From: Hyphomicrobiaceae bacterium
GTDB taxonomy: Bacteria > Pseudomonadota > Alphaproteobacteria > Rhizobiales > Hyphomicrobiaceae
Reading direction: 5' to 3'
DNA length: 64,000 bases
NCBI GenBank assembly: GCA_041397645.1
Contig: JAWKWE010000008.1
Location: 47,600 to 111,599, forward strand
In this document: piece after piece, positions 44,126-52,548 of the stretch
How positions within the stretch are numbered: position 1 is the first letter of the stretch
Layout: the number at the start of each line of letters is the position of its first letter
The notes under the pieces: model-generated
Seen by the model: only the letters and a program-made list of their open reading frames with translations
The model's database searches: none
Told to the model about the DNA's origin: nothing
Translations under genes and position numbers: made by a program

Positions 44126-44464
44126 CTAGCGACAGGCGAAGCTCGGTGCGATTCTATTCGCAAAAAGCTCCAGCGAGCCGAAATCCTGGCCGCGCTCGTG
44201 AATGCTTCGCGGAATGAGCCGGAAACACTCGTTCACCCGGAATACGCTTATAGCGGCGAACTCATTGGCGACCTCAAAGCCTGTCGATCTGCAGGTGGTG
44301 CTCGAGTATCCGAAACCGGTATAACCGGCTTGTTCAGCGACTTGGACGTACCCCGCGATCTCTTGCAACATGCGCTGATAGGGTTCGGGCCGCTTGCCGG
44401 CCATGCCAGCTTTGAGCTCCTGCGGCCGACCAATCGTGCAGTACATGCATAGATTGAAATCCAC
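44126..44464 (-). pseudogene. Luciferase-like (LLM) flavin monooxygenase, internally deleted
   Basis: A 112-aa remnant of a protein normally about 340-370 aa. It has a good start (GTG at 44464 behind AAGGAG) and the classic N-terminus (VDFNLCMYCTIGRP, MLQEIAGYVQVAEQAGYTGFG). Then one base is missing and one is gained about 20 bases later, so EHHLQIE is read as SSTTCRS. After GFEVANE the central barrel is gone, and the frame ends in DFGSLELFANRIAPSF, which resembles the family C-terminus. The enzyme would have been a flavin-dependent monooxygenase fed by reduced FMN. It still sits first behind the operon promoter. Confidence 0.7.
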
Positions 44465-44476
44465 GGAGCGAACTCC

Positions 44477-44545
44477 TTGACGCCGGTCGTGGGAAGTAAC
44501 AATATGAACCGAACAAACGTTAGAATTGTTGCGCCATGAAGTCAA
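44477..44545 (-). promoter_or_regulatory. Promoter of the thiolase operon, copy 2 of a 69-bp repeat
   Basis: Minus-strand TTGACT (complement of 44540-44545), 17 bp, TAACGT (complement of 44517-44522), same spacing as at 29 kb. It drives the LLM remnant, thiolase, DUF35 and MaoC genes. Confidence 0.65.
44509..44524. promoter_or_regulatory. Putative operator, left-regulon palindrome
   Basis: CCGAACAAACGTTAGA, identical to 29069-29084 and overlapping the -10 box in the same way. Confidence 0.65.
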
Positions 44546-44695
44546 ATATCAGGCTATCGGCGGCCCGCACAGTCGTGAGTTGAGGCGTGGTCAGGATCGC
44601 CAGTTCTTGCGCGATGTAGATAAACGAGGAGCTAGGTTTGATGCAGCGGATCCCGCTGGCTTGGCACAAAGTAGCGCGCATGGAGGAGAACGCTC

Positions 44696-45916
44696 ATGGA
44701 TTTGAGCTATGGTCCCAAATATCGAGCGCTGCAGCAGGAGGTTCGCGGCTTCGTGAAAAGCTACGGCCATTTGTCGCCGCGAACGGGCGGCGGCCGCAAA
44801 CGGCCTGACAAGCGGGCGCTGGAGTGGCAGCATCTACTTCTCCAGCACGGATATTTCGCGCGCAATATCCCCAAGGACTACGGCGGTTTTGGGTTACCGC
44901 TGGACGTGATGGAGCTAGCGATCATAGCCGACGAGTTTTCTTCGGCCGGTGTTTCTCCTGGTATCATGAATCAAGGGATATCGATGCTCGTTCCGACCCT
45001 CCTCGAGGTCGGATCCAAAGAGCAGTGCGCTAAATGGATCGGTCCGACTATCCGCGGCGAAGTCATCTGGTGTCAGGGTTACTCAGAACCGGGTTCTGGC
45101 TCGGATCTCGCCGCCGCAAAGACACATGCTCGAGTCGAGGATGGCCATTTTATCATCAACGGCCAAAAAATCTGGACGAGCTCGGCTCACTTCGCCGACA
45201 TGATGTTCCTGCTTTGCCGTACCGAGACAGAAAAGGGCAAGCACGGAGGACTCTCATACCTCTTGGTTCCTATGAGCGCCCCTGGCATCGACGTTCGGCC
45301 GTTGGTGACAATGACGGGGCGCGCCGAATTCAATGAAACGTTCCTGACTGATGTGCGTGTTCCAGTCGACCAGATAGTGATGACGCGCGGTGACGGCTGG
45401 CATGTCGCGAATGTGACCCTAAAGTACGAGCGTCTCCTTCTCGGTGATCCCAACAAGCTTACTTATCGGCTCGCCCGGGTTATCGAGCTCATGAAGAAGA
45501 CTTCTCTGGAGGGTGTGCCGACAATTCAAATTCCAGAGTATCGTGATCGGCTTCTCAGGATTCAGGGTGAAGTTCTGGCGTCGAAGTTCCACGGTCTCCG
45601 GTTGTTGAGTGAGCAGTCGAGAGGCGAAGAGTCCGGCGTCAGGCGTCTGATAGTCAAGCTGAACGGCACCATGATCGCGTATCGTCTATCTTCGCTTGCC
45701 GTCGATGTGCTTGGTGCAGCCGGTCTGCCCTATGAGCCGAAGGGCGAGGCGCTGGAAGACGACGAGGCCACGACGTGGCAGATCGACAACATGTACGATA
45801 TCGGTCTTATCATCGGCGGTGGTTCGTCCAACATCCAGAGGAACATCATCGGCGAGCGCGGGCTTGGCTTGCCTCGCGAGCCCACAGCCGACATCAAACT
45901 TGGCCCTAAGGAATGA
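44696..45916 (+). CDS. Acyl-CoA dehydrogenase, probable catalytic subunit of a heteromer
   Basis: FAD enzyme of 406 aa. The ATG at 44696 follows GGAGGAG. FAD segment CQGYSEPGSGSDLAA and KIWTSSAHFADM; Glu245 in LKYERLLLG occupies the catalytic base position of the heteromeric steroid-type enzymes; C-terminus IGGGSSNIQRNIIGERGLGLP. It is followed after three bases by a shorter dehydrogenase without that Glu. Such alpha2-beta2 pairs (ChsE-type) act on bulky CoA esters such as steroid side chains. Confidence 0.87.
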   Translation: MDLSYGPKYRALQQEVRGFVKSYGHLSPRTGGGRKRPDKRALEWQHLLLQHGYFARNIPKDYGGFGLPLDVMELAIIADEFSSAGVSPGIMNQGISMLVPTLLEVGSKEQCAKWIGPTIRGEVIWCQGYSEPGSGSDLAAAKTHARVEDGHFIINGQKIWTSSAHFADMMFLLCRTETEKGKHGGLSYLLVPMSAPGIDVRPLVTMTGRAEFNETFLTDVRVPVDQIVMTRGDGWHVANVTLKYERLLLGDPNKLTYRLARVIELMKKTSLEGVPTIQIPEYRDRLLRIQGEVLASKFHGLRLLSEQSRGEESGVRRLIVKLNGTMIAYRLSSLAVDVLGAAGLPYEPKGEALEDDEATTWQIDNMYDIGLIIGGGSSNIQRNIIGERGLGLPREPTADIKLGPKE

Positions 45917-45919
45917 CCC

Positions 45920-47014
45920 ATGGAGTTTGGTCTTAGCAACGAGCAGCGGATGCTCGAGAACTCGCTGCGCGGCCTTCTCGAAGAAAAGCTTTCTCTCGAA
46001 AGGTTGCGCAAGGTTGCCGAGATCGGCACGGGTTTTGATGCGACGCTGTGGGAGGGCTTGGTCGAGCAGGGTATCGTAGGACTTCTGGTCCCGGAGCGAT
46101 TCGGCGGTAGTGGACTAACCGTGCTGGATGCCGCCGTTGTTGCCGAAAGCCTGGGCTATCATGTGGCACCTGTGCCTTTCTCGGCGAGCGTGGTCATGGC
46201 GCCGCTGGCGCTGATGTCTGCAGGAAGCGAGGCGCAGCAAGCCAAGTGGCTTCCCAAGATTGCGAGCGGCGAAGTTAGAATAAGCGTCGCGTTCGCTGGC
46301 GGAGTCGGACAGACAGGTGACGCCTCGGTGCAGCTCGACGGCGATCGGATCAGCGGGATTGTGACTGGACCTCTTGATGCCGGGGCCGCATCTCACATCC
46401 TCGTAATTCTGCCAGATGGTCGCGCAGCTCTCGTCGATGCCCATGAGATGGGAGTCGCCATCGATATGCGCGGAAGCCTCGATCGCACCCGTCCGGTATC
46501 ACGCTACGAGCTCAATGATTCAAGAGCGATCAATCTGGACGCCGCCAATGATGCCCGGGTAGTTGCGGCCCGTGTGGTTGATGCAGGAAGAGTTGTCCTC
46601 GCGGCAGATACACTGGGGGCAGCGCAGTCCATGTTCGACCGAGCGCTTGCTTACTCGAAGGAGAGGGTTCAGTTCAATCGCGTCATCGGTTCCTTCCAGG
46701 GCGTCAAGCATACCCTTGCAGATCTGGTGACGATGTTGGAGCCGTGTCGAGCGTTGGTCTGGTACGCAGCGCATGCGCAAGATGCAGTGCCCGAGGAAGC
46801 TCGCATCATGGCGTTGCAAGCCAAGGCCCATTTGGGCGAGGTCGGCAGGGAAATTGCGCGTCTGACCACGGAAGTGCATGGAGGGATGGGATTCACCGAC
46901 CTGCTTGGCTTGCACTATTGGTTCAAGCGCATCGCGTTTAACCGTCAGATGCTGGGAGCGCCAGAGCGCTGTCGGCAGGAGGCTGCAGCCGTGCAGGGTT
47001 GGTTAACCATCTGA
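45920..47014 (+). CDS. Acyl-CoA dehydrogenase, probable non-catalytic partner subunit
   Basis: ACAD-fold protein of 364 aa (MEFGLSNEQRMLENSLRG). The helix that carries the base in its partner reads VVDAGRVVLAADTLG, with Gly where Glu would be, and the FAD-loop region (ISVAFAGGVGQTG) is degenerate. HGGMGFTDLLGLHYWFKR is kept. This fits the FAD-sharing, non-catalytic half of a heteromeric dehydrogenase. It sits three bases downstream of 44696, so the two are translationally linked. Confidence 0.85.
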   Translation: MEFGLSNEQRMLENSLRGLLEEKLSLERLRKVAEIGTGFDATLWEGLVEQGIVGLLVPERFGGSGLTVLDAAVVAESLGYHVAPVPFSASVVMAPLALMSAGSEAQQAKWLPKIASGEVRISVAFAGGVGQTGDASVQLDGDRISGIVTGPLDAGAASHILVILPDGRAALVDAHEMGVAIDMRGSLDRTRPVSRYELNDSRAINLDAANDARVVAARVVDAGRVVLAADTLGAAQSMFDRALAYSKERVQFNRVIGSFQGVKHTLADLVTMLEPCRALVWYAAHAQDAVPEEARIMALQAKAHLGEVGREIARLTTEVHGGMGFTDLLGLHYWFKRIAFNRQMLGAPERCRQEAAAVQGWLTI

Positions 47015-47093
47015 GTTCGAATTTGGCTTTTCGGTCCGGCCGGCGCTCGCCGTTGCCGGACCGCAGGACATCCTTGAACGCCCGGGAGGCAAG

Positions 47094-48281
47094 ATGAATA
47101 TCCGTCCACCTGTCGAGGATTGGGCAACAGATTTCGATCATCTCGACCCGCGATGGATCGAGGACCCTTTTCCAATCTGGGCTGAGCTGCGCAGCTCTTG
47201 CCCCGTTGCGCATACGGATCGGTTTCAGGGGGTATACTTGCCTACCCGCTACAAAGACATTCGCAAGATCGCATATGACACCGAAGCTTTCTCGTCGCGC
47301 CGTGTACAAGTGCGCACCACCCCGCCACCTGTAAAATCGCCGGCGCCGCCCATCACCTCCGATCCCCCACACCATCGCCTAGCGCGCATGGTACTGTTAC
47401 CGCCTTTCACCCCCGCAGCCATCGACAAGCTGATTCCCGAAACGCGCGCCATTTGCAACGAGTTGATAAACCGGTTCGCCGGAAAGAACCAGTGCGACGC
47501 GGCGCTCGACTATGCCCAACATATCCCTGTGCTTGTGATCGCGCGAATGCTTGGTCTGCCGGCGGATCATGGTGAAAAATTCCGCGATTGGGTGCATGGG
47601 CTGGTCGAGGCGGCAGTTCTCGATGACGAAGCGATGGTGCGCACGCTGGAGGAAATGACCGCCTACCTCCTTGAACAGGTGCAACGGCGCCGAAAGACCC
47701 CATCTGAAGATCTCATCAGCTATCTTGTTGCTGCTCGTGTCGACGGGAAACCTCTTACGGACAATCACATTCTGGGAACTCTGCGCCTGCTCCTTATTGC
47801 CGGCATTGATACGACGTGGAGCGGGATCGGGGCCTGCTTGTGGCATCTGGCCAGAACGCCTGAAGACAGGCGCCGGCTTGCAGCGGACCCCGCCCTGATG
47901 CCGATGGCGATCGAGGAATTATTGCGAGCCTATTCCCCCGTGACGATGGCACGCATGGTAACCAAGGATACCGTTGTTGAGGGCTGTCCGTACAAGGCGG
48001 GTCAGATGGTGCTGCTTTCGTTCCCCGCTGCTAATCGCGATCCTGCAATGTTTCCTGATGCCGACAAGGTCATCATCGATCGCAAGGAAAATCGACATGC
48101 CGCCTTCGGTCTCGGCATCCATCGTTGCATCGGATCCAATCTGGCGCGCATGGAGCTGACCGTGGCCGTCGAGGAGTTTCTCAAGCGCATTCCCGAGTTT
48201 CATCTGGCGGACCCCAAGGCCGTAAGATGGTCGGAAGGTGCCGTAAGAGGGCCCCGCGTGCTGCCCTTGAGGTTTGAATAA
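47094..48281 (+). CDS. Cytochrome P450
   Basis: Soluble bacterial P450 of 395 aa that hydroxylates a C-H bond using electrons from a ferredoxin (no ferredoxin or reductase gene is seen in this window). I-helix AGIDTT (236-241), ExxR at 275-278 (ELLR), and heme loop FGLGIHRCIGSNLAR with Cys345. The N-terminus has no membrane anchor. The ATG at 47094 follows CGGGAGGCAAG. Neighbouring BVMO and dehydrogenase pair suggest a terpenoid or steroid-like substrate. Confidence 0.93.
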   Translation: MNIRPPVEDWATDFDHLDPRWIEDPFPIWAELRSSCPVAHTDRFQGVYLPTRYKDIRKIAYDTEAFSSRRVQVRTTPPPVKSPAPPITSDPPHHRLARMVLLPPFTPAAIDKLIPETRAICNELINRFAGKNQCDAALDYAQHIPVLVIARMLGLPADHGEKFRDWVHGLVEAAVLDDEAMVRTLEEMTAYLLEQVQRRRKTPSEDLISYLVAARVDGKPLTDNHILGTLRLLLIAGIDTTWSGIGACLWHLARTPEDRRRLAADPALMPMAIEELLRAYSPVTMARMVTKDTVVEGCPYKAGQMVLLSFPAANRDPAMFPDADKVIIDRKENRHAAFGLGIHRCIGSNLARMELTVAVEEFLKRIPEFHLADPKAVRWSEGAVRGPRVLPLRFE

Positions 48282-48344
48282 AGATGAACCACGAAACGGA
48301 ATCGCTTTGGCCTAGCGTGATTGACCATAGACGGGAAGAGCAAC

Positions 48345-49481
48345 ATGAACTCCGAATTGTGTGACAAACTCGGCATAGAGTTTCCGCTCTTTGCATTTAC
48401 CCACTGCCGCGATGTCGTCGCGGAAGTGACCAATGCGGGCGGGTTTGGCGTCCTTGGCGCGGTCGGCTTAACGCCAGATAGTCTTGAGATCGAAATGGAT
48501 TGGATCGACAAGAAGGTCCGAGGCAAGCCTTATGGTATCGACCTGCTTATCCCCAACAAGATGGAGGACAAGTCAGGTGCGCTGACCGACGATCAGCTCC
48601 GCGAACAGATCCCTGTGGGTCACCGCAAGTTCGTCGAAGATATTCTCGATCGGCACGGAATCGATTCATTTGATCTGTGGAACGGCGAATACGACGGCCG
48701 CTCCTCGGACAACATGCGGGAAGCCGGTGCCCTAAAGCTCATTGACGTTGCTTTCAAACATCCGATCAAGCTCTTTGTGAATGCATTGGGTGTGCCGCCA
48801 AAATCGGTGATGGACCGCGCTCGAAAGAACAGCATCATGGTCGGCGCGCTTACTGGTGCAAGAGAACACGCCGTCAAGCACGCGCAGGCTGGAGTCGATA
48901 TTTTGGTGGCTGCGGGCGGAGAGGCTGGAGGCCATTGCGGAGAGATCGCGACGATGGTGCTGATTCCCGAAGTGCTCCAGGCGATCGAGCCCTATAAGAA
49001 CATCTATGTCTTGGCGGCGGGCGGCATTGCGACTGGCCGGCAAATGGCGGCTTGCATGGCCATGGGGGCTGCGGGCGCCTGGACCGGCTCCGTGTGGCTG
49101 ACGACGACAGAGGCGGAAACGACACCCATCGTCAAAGAGAAGATGCTGAAGGCGACTTCGCGTAACACGGTCCGTTCTCGCAGCCGAACCGGCAAGCCCA
49201 CGCGCCAGCTGCAATCAGCGTGGTCGGATGCCTGGGGTACGAAAGATGCGCCTGATCCGCTCCCCATGCCGCTGCAGGGACTGCTCAGTCGCCCCCCGTT
49301 TGCGAAGATCGATAAGCTTGCGGCTGGCGGCCACAGCGGTGCAAAGGAACTTGCTGCCTATTTCGTCGGCCAAGCGGTCGGTCTCATGAATTCTGAGCAG
49401 TCGGCGCGATCCGTCGTTTTGGATTTCAAGCGGGATTATGCGGAGGCGGTCGAGCGGCTATCCGCAACGTTGGCTGACTGA
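48345..49481 (+). CDS. Nitronate monooxygenase-like FMN oxidoreductase
   Basis: FMN TIM-barrel protein of 378 aa of the 2-nitropropane dioxygenase/enoyl reductase family. The ATG at 48345 (MNSELCDKLGIEFPLFAFTH) has GGAAGAG upstream; a TTG at 48321 is rejected. AGGEAGGHCGEIATM is the phosphate/flavin-binding His region, and YVLAAGGIATGRQMAACMAM the second phosphate loop. Members occur in steroid and terpenoid clusters with unclear roles, possibly NAD(P)H-dependent reduction. Last confident gene before the scar. Confidence 0.83.
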   Translation: MNSELCDKLGIEFPLFAFTHCRDVVAEVTNAGGFGVLGAVGLTPDSLEIEMDWIDKKVRGKPYGIDLLIPNKMEDKSGALTDDQLREQIPVGHRKFVEDILDRHGIDSFDLWNGEYDGRSSDNMREAGALKLIDVAFKHPIKLFVNALGVPPKSVMDRARKNSIMVGALTGAREHAVKHAQAGVDILVAAGGEAGGHCGEIATMVLIPEVLQAIEPYKNIYVLAAGGIATGRQMAACMAMGAAGAWTGSVWLTTTEAETTPIVKEKMLKATSRNTVRSRSRTGKPTRQLQSAWSDAWGTKDAPDPLPMPLQGLLSRPPFAKIDKLAAGGHSGAKELAAYFVGQAVGLMNSEQSARSVVLDFKRDYAEAVERLSATLAD

Positions 49482-50125
49482 GCTCTTACGATCGAGGAAA
49501 CTTCGTACAGTGCTCTCGACCCAAGGTGATCGGTCCATCTGCAACTTTTGCCGCCGACTTCAGAGAACGCGGCCCGCGCGACGGAGGGCCCGGCGTGGCT
49601 CGTCCGGCGACTTGTGGCGCGGGAATTTTCCGTTCGCAGTAGCGCCGGCTTTGGCGGTGAAGTTCACGGCGCCCTCGAGCGCCGGGTTAATGCGCCGGCA
49701 AAGCAGGGACGCGTCCGCCGCGTCGCCGACAAGGCCACGCCCGACCTCAAACTGATCGGGACCCAGCGTCGCCGCCAACTCGACACGGTTGGACGCCATG
49801 TTGGAGGAAACGGGGATCGCGCATGCCCATCGAAACAGGCGAGCCGATTTCGGGGCTACCGCCAACGGTCGTCACTTGCATCCCGCCAGTTCGTCATGAT
49901 CGACGATGGCGTCGGCTTCCAGCTCGTATCCTAGTAGGTACTCTTACTCGCGCGTGAACTGGGCTAACAGGTGAGCCGCAGGTAGCGTCGTCGAGGCGCG
50001 CAAACCGGTCTGGAAGGAATGAAAGTAGCATCGTCTTTGCGCCGCTCAGGCTGGTCATTTTTCGCAGAAAAGATTCTCGGCGTTTCCGCACGCGACGCTT
50101 CGCCGCTGGGGCTGTCGCGGTTGGA
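49482..50125. other. Gene-free junction between two islands
   Basis: 644 bp without an intact gene. The only recognisable content is a frame-shifted relaxase fragment near its centre (49741-49934). Long but featureless frames occur on both strands (49548-49934 plus, 49560-49865 minus). Confidence 0.6.
49741..49934 (+). pseudogene. DUF3363-type relaxase remnant (mobile-element scar)
   Basis: Reading across three frames gives, in order, RRQLDTVGR (near 49770), MLEETGIAH (from 49798), MPIETGEPISG (from 49823) and YRQRSSLASRQFVMIDDGV (to 49934). Joined, this matches the pattern I know from the C-terminal DUF3363 region of VirD2-like relaxases (…RQR…LASGRFAMIDDGLGFQLVPW). Each step needs a one-base shift, so the piece is dead. 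It indicates that a conjugative or mobilisable element once abutted this site. Confidence 0.6.
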
Positions 50126-50770
50126 TCAGCGGCTCCGCAGAGCCCCCTCTATGAGATCGACAAATTGCCGGGCGACCTGCTCGCCTGTGAGCGGTCCCTC
50201 AGTCGTGAACCATCGCGTCATCCAGTTGATCGACCCCATGAAGAAGAACACCGTCAGCTTGGGATCAACGGCACGCACCGTTCCGTCGGCAACACCTTCG
50301 GAGATCAGTTTTCGGAAGCCGCGGTCGAACTCGTCGCGGCGTTTGCCGACGACGGCCTTGTTCTGCGGCTCCAGTGCGTCGTACTCGCCGAGCACGGCGA
50401 AGGAGCCCATCTCGCTGGTGATGGTTTTGACGTACTTGTCGATAAGCAGGAGAATTTTTTCGAGGCCGGTCTTGCCGTGTTCCTCGCAGTACTTCATCGC
50501 CTCGTCGCCGAAGTCTAGCGACATCATGTGGCATTCGAAGAGAATTTCCTGCTTGTTCTTGACGTAGTAATAGAGCGCGGCCTTGGTAACGTCCAAGGTC
50601 TTCGCCACATCCTCGAGCGAGGTGTTGTGATAGCCGCGAAGGCTGAACGCGCGGCCGGCTTCACGAAGCAGCGCGCCCCTCTTAAGCGAGAACTGCTGTT
50701 CCCGACTGAGGACGACGCTTTTCCAGGCAGAGGCATGGCGGCCGCGCCTTGCTGTCGATGCTTTCTTCAT
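50126..50770 (-). CDS. TetR-family transcriptional regulator
   Basis: Repressor-type regulator of 214 aa. The helix-turn-helix is at about residues 41-75 (FSLRGYHNTSLEDVAKTLDV, then TKAALYYYVKNKQEI). The C-terminal ligand domain would bind an acyl-CoA or related inducer in this setting. The N-terminus is rather long and basic; no strong ribosome site precedes the ATG, so the start is uncertain. It is encoded just downstream of the dehydrogenase at 50866 on the same strand. An ATAGT-N4-ACTAT palindrome lies 57 bp upstream. Confidence 0.88.
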   Translation of the reverse strand: MKKASTARRGRHASAWKSVVLSREQQFSLKRGALLREAGRAFSLRGYHNTSLEDVAKTLDVTKAALYYYVKNKQEILFECHMMSLDFGDEAMKYCEEHGKTGLEKILLLIDKYVKTITSEMGSFAVLGEYDALEPQNKAVVGKRRDEFDRGFRKLISEGVADGTVRAVDPKLTVFFFMGSINWMTRWFTTEGPLTGEQVARQFVDLIEGALRSR

Positions 50771-50826
50771 GAGAGCATGCCGAGTATCCAGGGAATACGG
50801 GAATGATTCGTGATATTTAAGGCCCC

Positions 50827-50840
50827 ATAGTCAAAACTAT
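50827..50840. promoter_or_regulatory. Palindrome upstream of the TetR gene
   Basis: ATAGTCAAAACTAT: perfect 5-bp arms with a 4-bp spacer, between the dehydrogenase stop and the TetR start. A candidate autoregulatory site. Its TTGACTAT half (minus strand) also occurs at 52389-52396. Confidence 0.45.
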
Positions 50841-50865
50841 TGCCTCAAAGTCAATTCTTGGGGCG

Positions 50866-52023
50866 TCAGGCCGAGAGGCTGCGCGCGATGATTTGCTTCT
50901 GGATATCGCTGGTCCCCTCGTAAATTTTGCAGACGCGGACGTCGCGATAGTAACGCTCGACCGGAAAATCCTTCAGGTAGCCATAGCCGCCGTGTATCTG
51001 CAGTGCGTCCGAGCAGACCTTCTCCGCCATCTCCGATGCGACGAGCTTGGCAATGGCCGCTTCCTTGGCGCACGACGCCCCGGCTTCGAGAAGCCGCGCG
51101 GCGTGGATGTAGTATTGCCGCGCGACGTCGACCTGGGCCGCCATCTCCGCGAGATGGAAGCTCACCGCTTGCAGTTCGACGATCGGCTTGCCGTAGGCCT
51201 CGCGCTCGTTGGCGTAGCGGATCGCAGCGTCGAGCGCTGCCTGGGCGACGCCGACCGCCTGCGCGGCGATCGCAATCCGTCCGTCAGACAGGCCGCCCAT
51301 GACGATCCGGTAGCCCCCGCCGACCTCGCCGAGCACGTTCTCCGCCGGAACGCGGAGATTGTCGAGCTGGATCTGAGCGACATGGGCCGTGCGTTGGCCG
51401 AGCTTGTCCTCGACGCGCGCGACGTTGTAGCCAGGAGAGGTGGGATCGACGATAAACGTCGTGAAACCGCGTTTGCCGGCCTGCGTATCGGTGCGAGCGA
51501 GCACGATGGTGGTGCCGGCCTCGCTCCCGTTGGAGATGAACTGCTTGGTGCCGTTGAGAATGAAGTGGTCGCCGTCGCGGCGCGCGGTGGCGCGAAACGC
51601 GGCTGTATCCGAACCGGCCTGCGGCTCGGTGAGAAGAAAGGCGCCGATCTTCTCGCCGCGCAGCATCGCCGGCAGATACTTCTGCTTCTGTTCCTCGTTG
51701 CCGCGCAAGGCGATCGTGTAGGCGGTGACGTTGTGGACGTGGAAAATGGTCCCGACTCCCGCGTCGGCCGCGGCGATCTGCTCCAGCGCCAGGCAATAGG
51801 CGACGAATCCCGCGTTCGAGCCGCCATATTGTTCGGACGGCAGCATGCCCATGAAGCCAAGATTGGCGAGAGCCTTCAATTCGGCATGCGGCCACGTCGC
51901 CGTGCGATCGCGTTCCGCAGCCGTGGGAGCGATCCCGTCGGTCGCAACGTCGCGCGCGACGTCGCGAACCATCGTCTGCTGCTCGGTAAGGAACGAAAAA
52001 GATTTGCTCTCGGTCCGTGTCAT
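50866..52023 (-). CDS. Acyl-CoA dehydrogenase (SCAD/MCAD-like)
   Basis: FAD enzyme of 385 aa. The start at 52023 has GGAGGAGA upstream. FAD segment LLTEPQAGSDTAAF and KQFISNGSEAG; C-terminus IHGGYGYLKDFPVER and CKIYEGTSDIQKQIIARSL, where the Glu is the classic catalytic base. It is therefore a conventional straight or lightly branched acyl-CoA dehydrogenase. It is divergent from the second ABC operon and upstream of TetR. Confidence 0.9.
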   Translation of the reverse strand: MTRTESKSFSFLTEQQTMVRDVARDVATDGIAPTAAERDRTATWPHAELKALANLGFMGMLPSEQYGGSNAGFVAYCLALEQIAAADAGVGTIFHVHNVTAYTIALRGNEEQKQKYLPAMLRGEKIGAFLLTEPQAGSDTAAFRATARRDGDHFILNGTKQFISNGSEAGTTIVLARTDTQAGKRGFTTFIVDPTSPGYNVARVEDKLGQRTAHVAQIQLDNLRVPAENVLGEVGGGYRIVMGGLSDGRIAIAAQAVGVAQAALDAAIRYANEREAYGKPIVELQAVSFHLAEMAAQVDVARQYYIHAARLLEAGASCAKEAAIAKLVASEMAEKVCSDALQIHGGYGYLKDFPVERYYRDVRVCKIYEGTSDIQKQIIARSLSA

Positions 52024-52166
52024 CCCGGATTCTCCTCCTGCATGTCGTTATCGGAGATTGGCAGCGTCGTCGGAGCGACGTGGTTTCGCGATCGTGGGAA
52101 ACCGGTTGCAGAGCCTTGCTCAAAGAGAGCTGCGGATCTTCCATATTCAACTGTATATTAGGATAT

Positions 52167-52182
52167 TTGACGAGATGGTCAA
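52167..52182. promoter_or_regulatory. Putative right-island operator
   Basis: TTGACGAGATGGTCAA: perfect TTGAC-N6-GTCAA palindrome overlapping the -35 box of the dehydrogenase promoter. Confidence 0.55.
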
Positions 52183-52388
52183 TTCATAATCGAGGCTTTG
52201 CCTGTTTCGGCTTTGCTTGGTGCCGTTACGGTCGAAAGGCCGTGAAAGCTGCTTCGTCGAAAGGTGTGACCTGATGCACGCGATTAAAGGCCCACCCGCG
52301 AGCGGGGAAAGGCTTTTCGCTCGCCATCGTAATTCTCTTGATGCGTTCGCGTCAGAGTATGTTCGCTCCTAAATGGGCTTGACGAGAA

Positions 52389-52404
52389 TTGACTATCAAG
52401 TTAA
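52389..52404. promoter_or_regulatory. Putative right-island operator
   Basis: TTGACTATCAAGTTAA: TTGAC-N6-GTTAA, one mismatch from the perfect site, within the spacer of the ABC operon promoter candidate. Confidence 0.5.
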
Positions 52405-52548
52405 AAATCATCCTCGATAGTCATAAAAATCCGCAAAGGATTGGTCGATTTTGAGGGGTGGGGCGCTGCTCGGTCGAAATGCCGCAGTACAATGCCGCAT
52501 ACCTTGAGGAGGATGAATGTCGCAGGATTGCGTTGGTGAAGGAGGCGC

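Larger units (their letters stand above)
52024..52548. promoter_or_regulatory. 525-bp divergent regulatory region of the right island
   Basis: No gene. Minus-strand promoter for the dehydrogenase: TTGACC (complement of 52177-52182), 16 bp, TAATAT (complement of 52155-52160). Plus-strand candidate for the ABC operon: TTGACG (52379-52384), 17 bp, TAAAAA (52402-52407). An operator-like palindrome overlaps each. A wider inverted repeat, TGACTATC (52390-52397) and GATAGTCA (52416-52423), adds further symmetry. Confidence 0.55.

Noticed and set aside
52390..52423. Rho-independent terminator from the TGACTATC/GATAGTCA inverted repeat
   Set aside because: The 18-base loop and the lack of a GC-rich stem make a terminator unlikely; its place in a divergent promoter favours protein binding.
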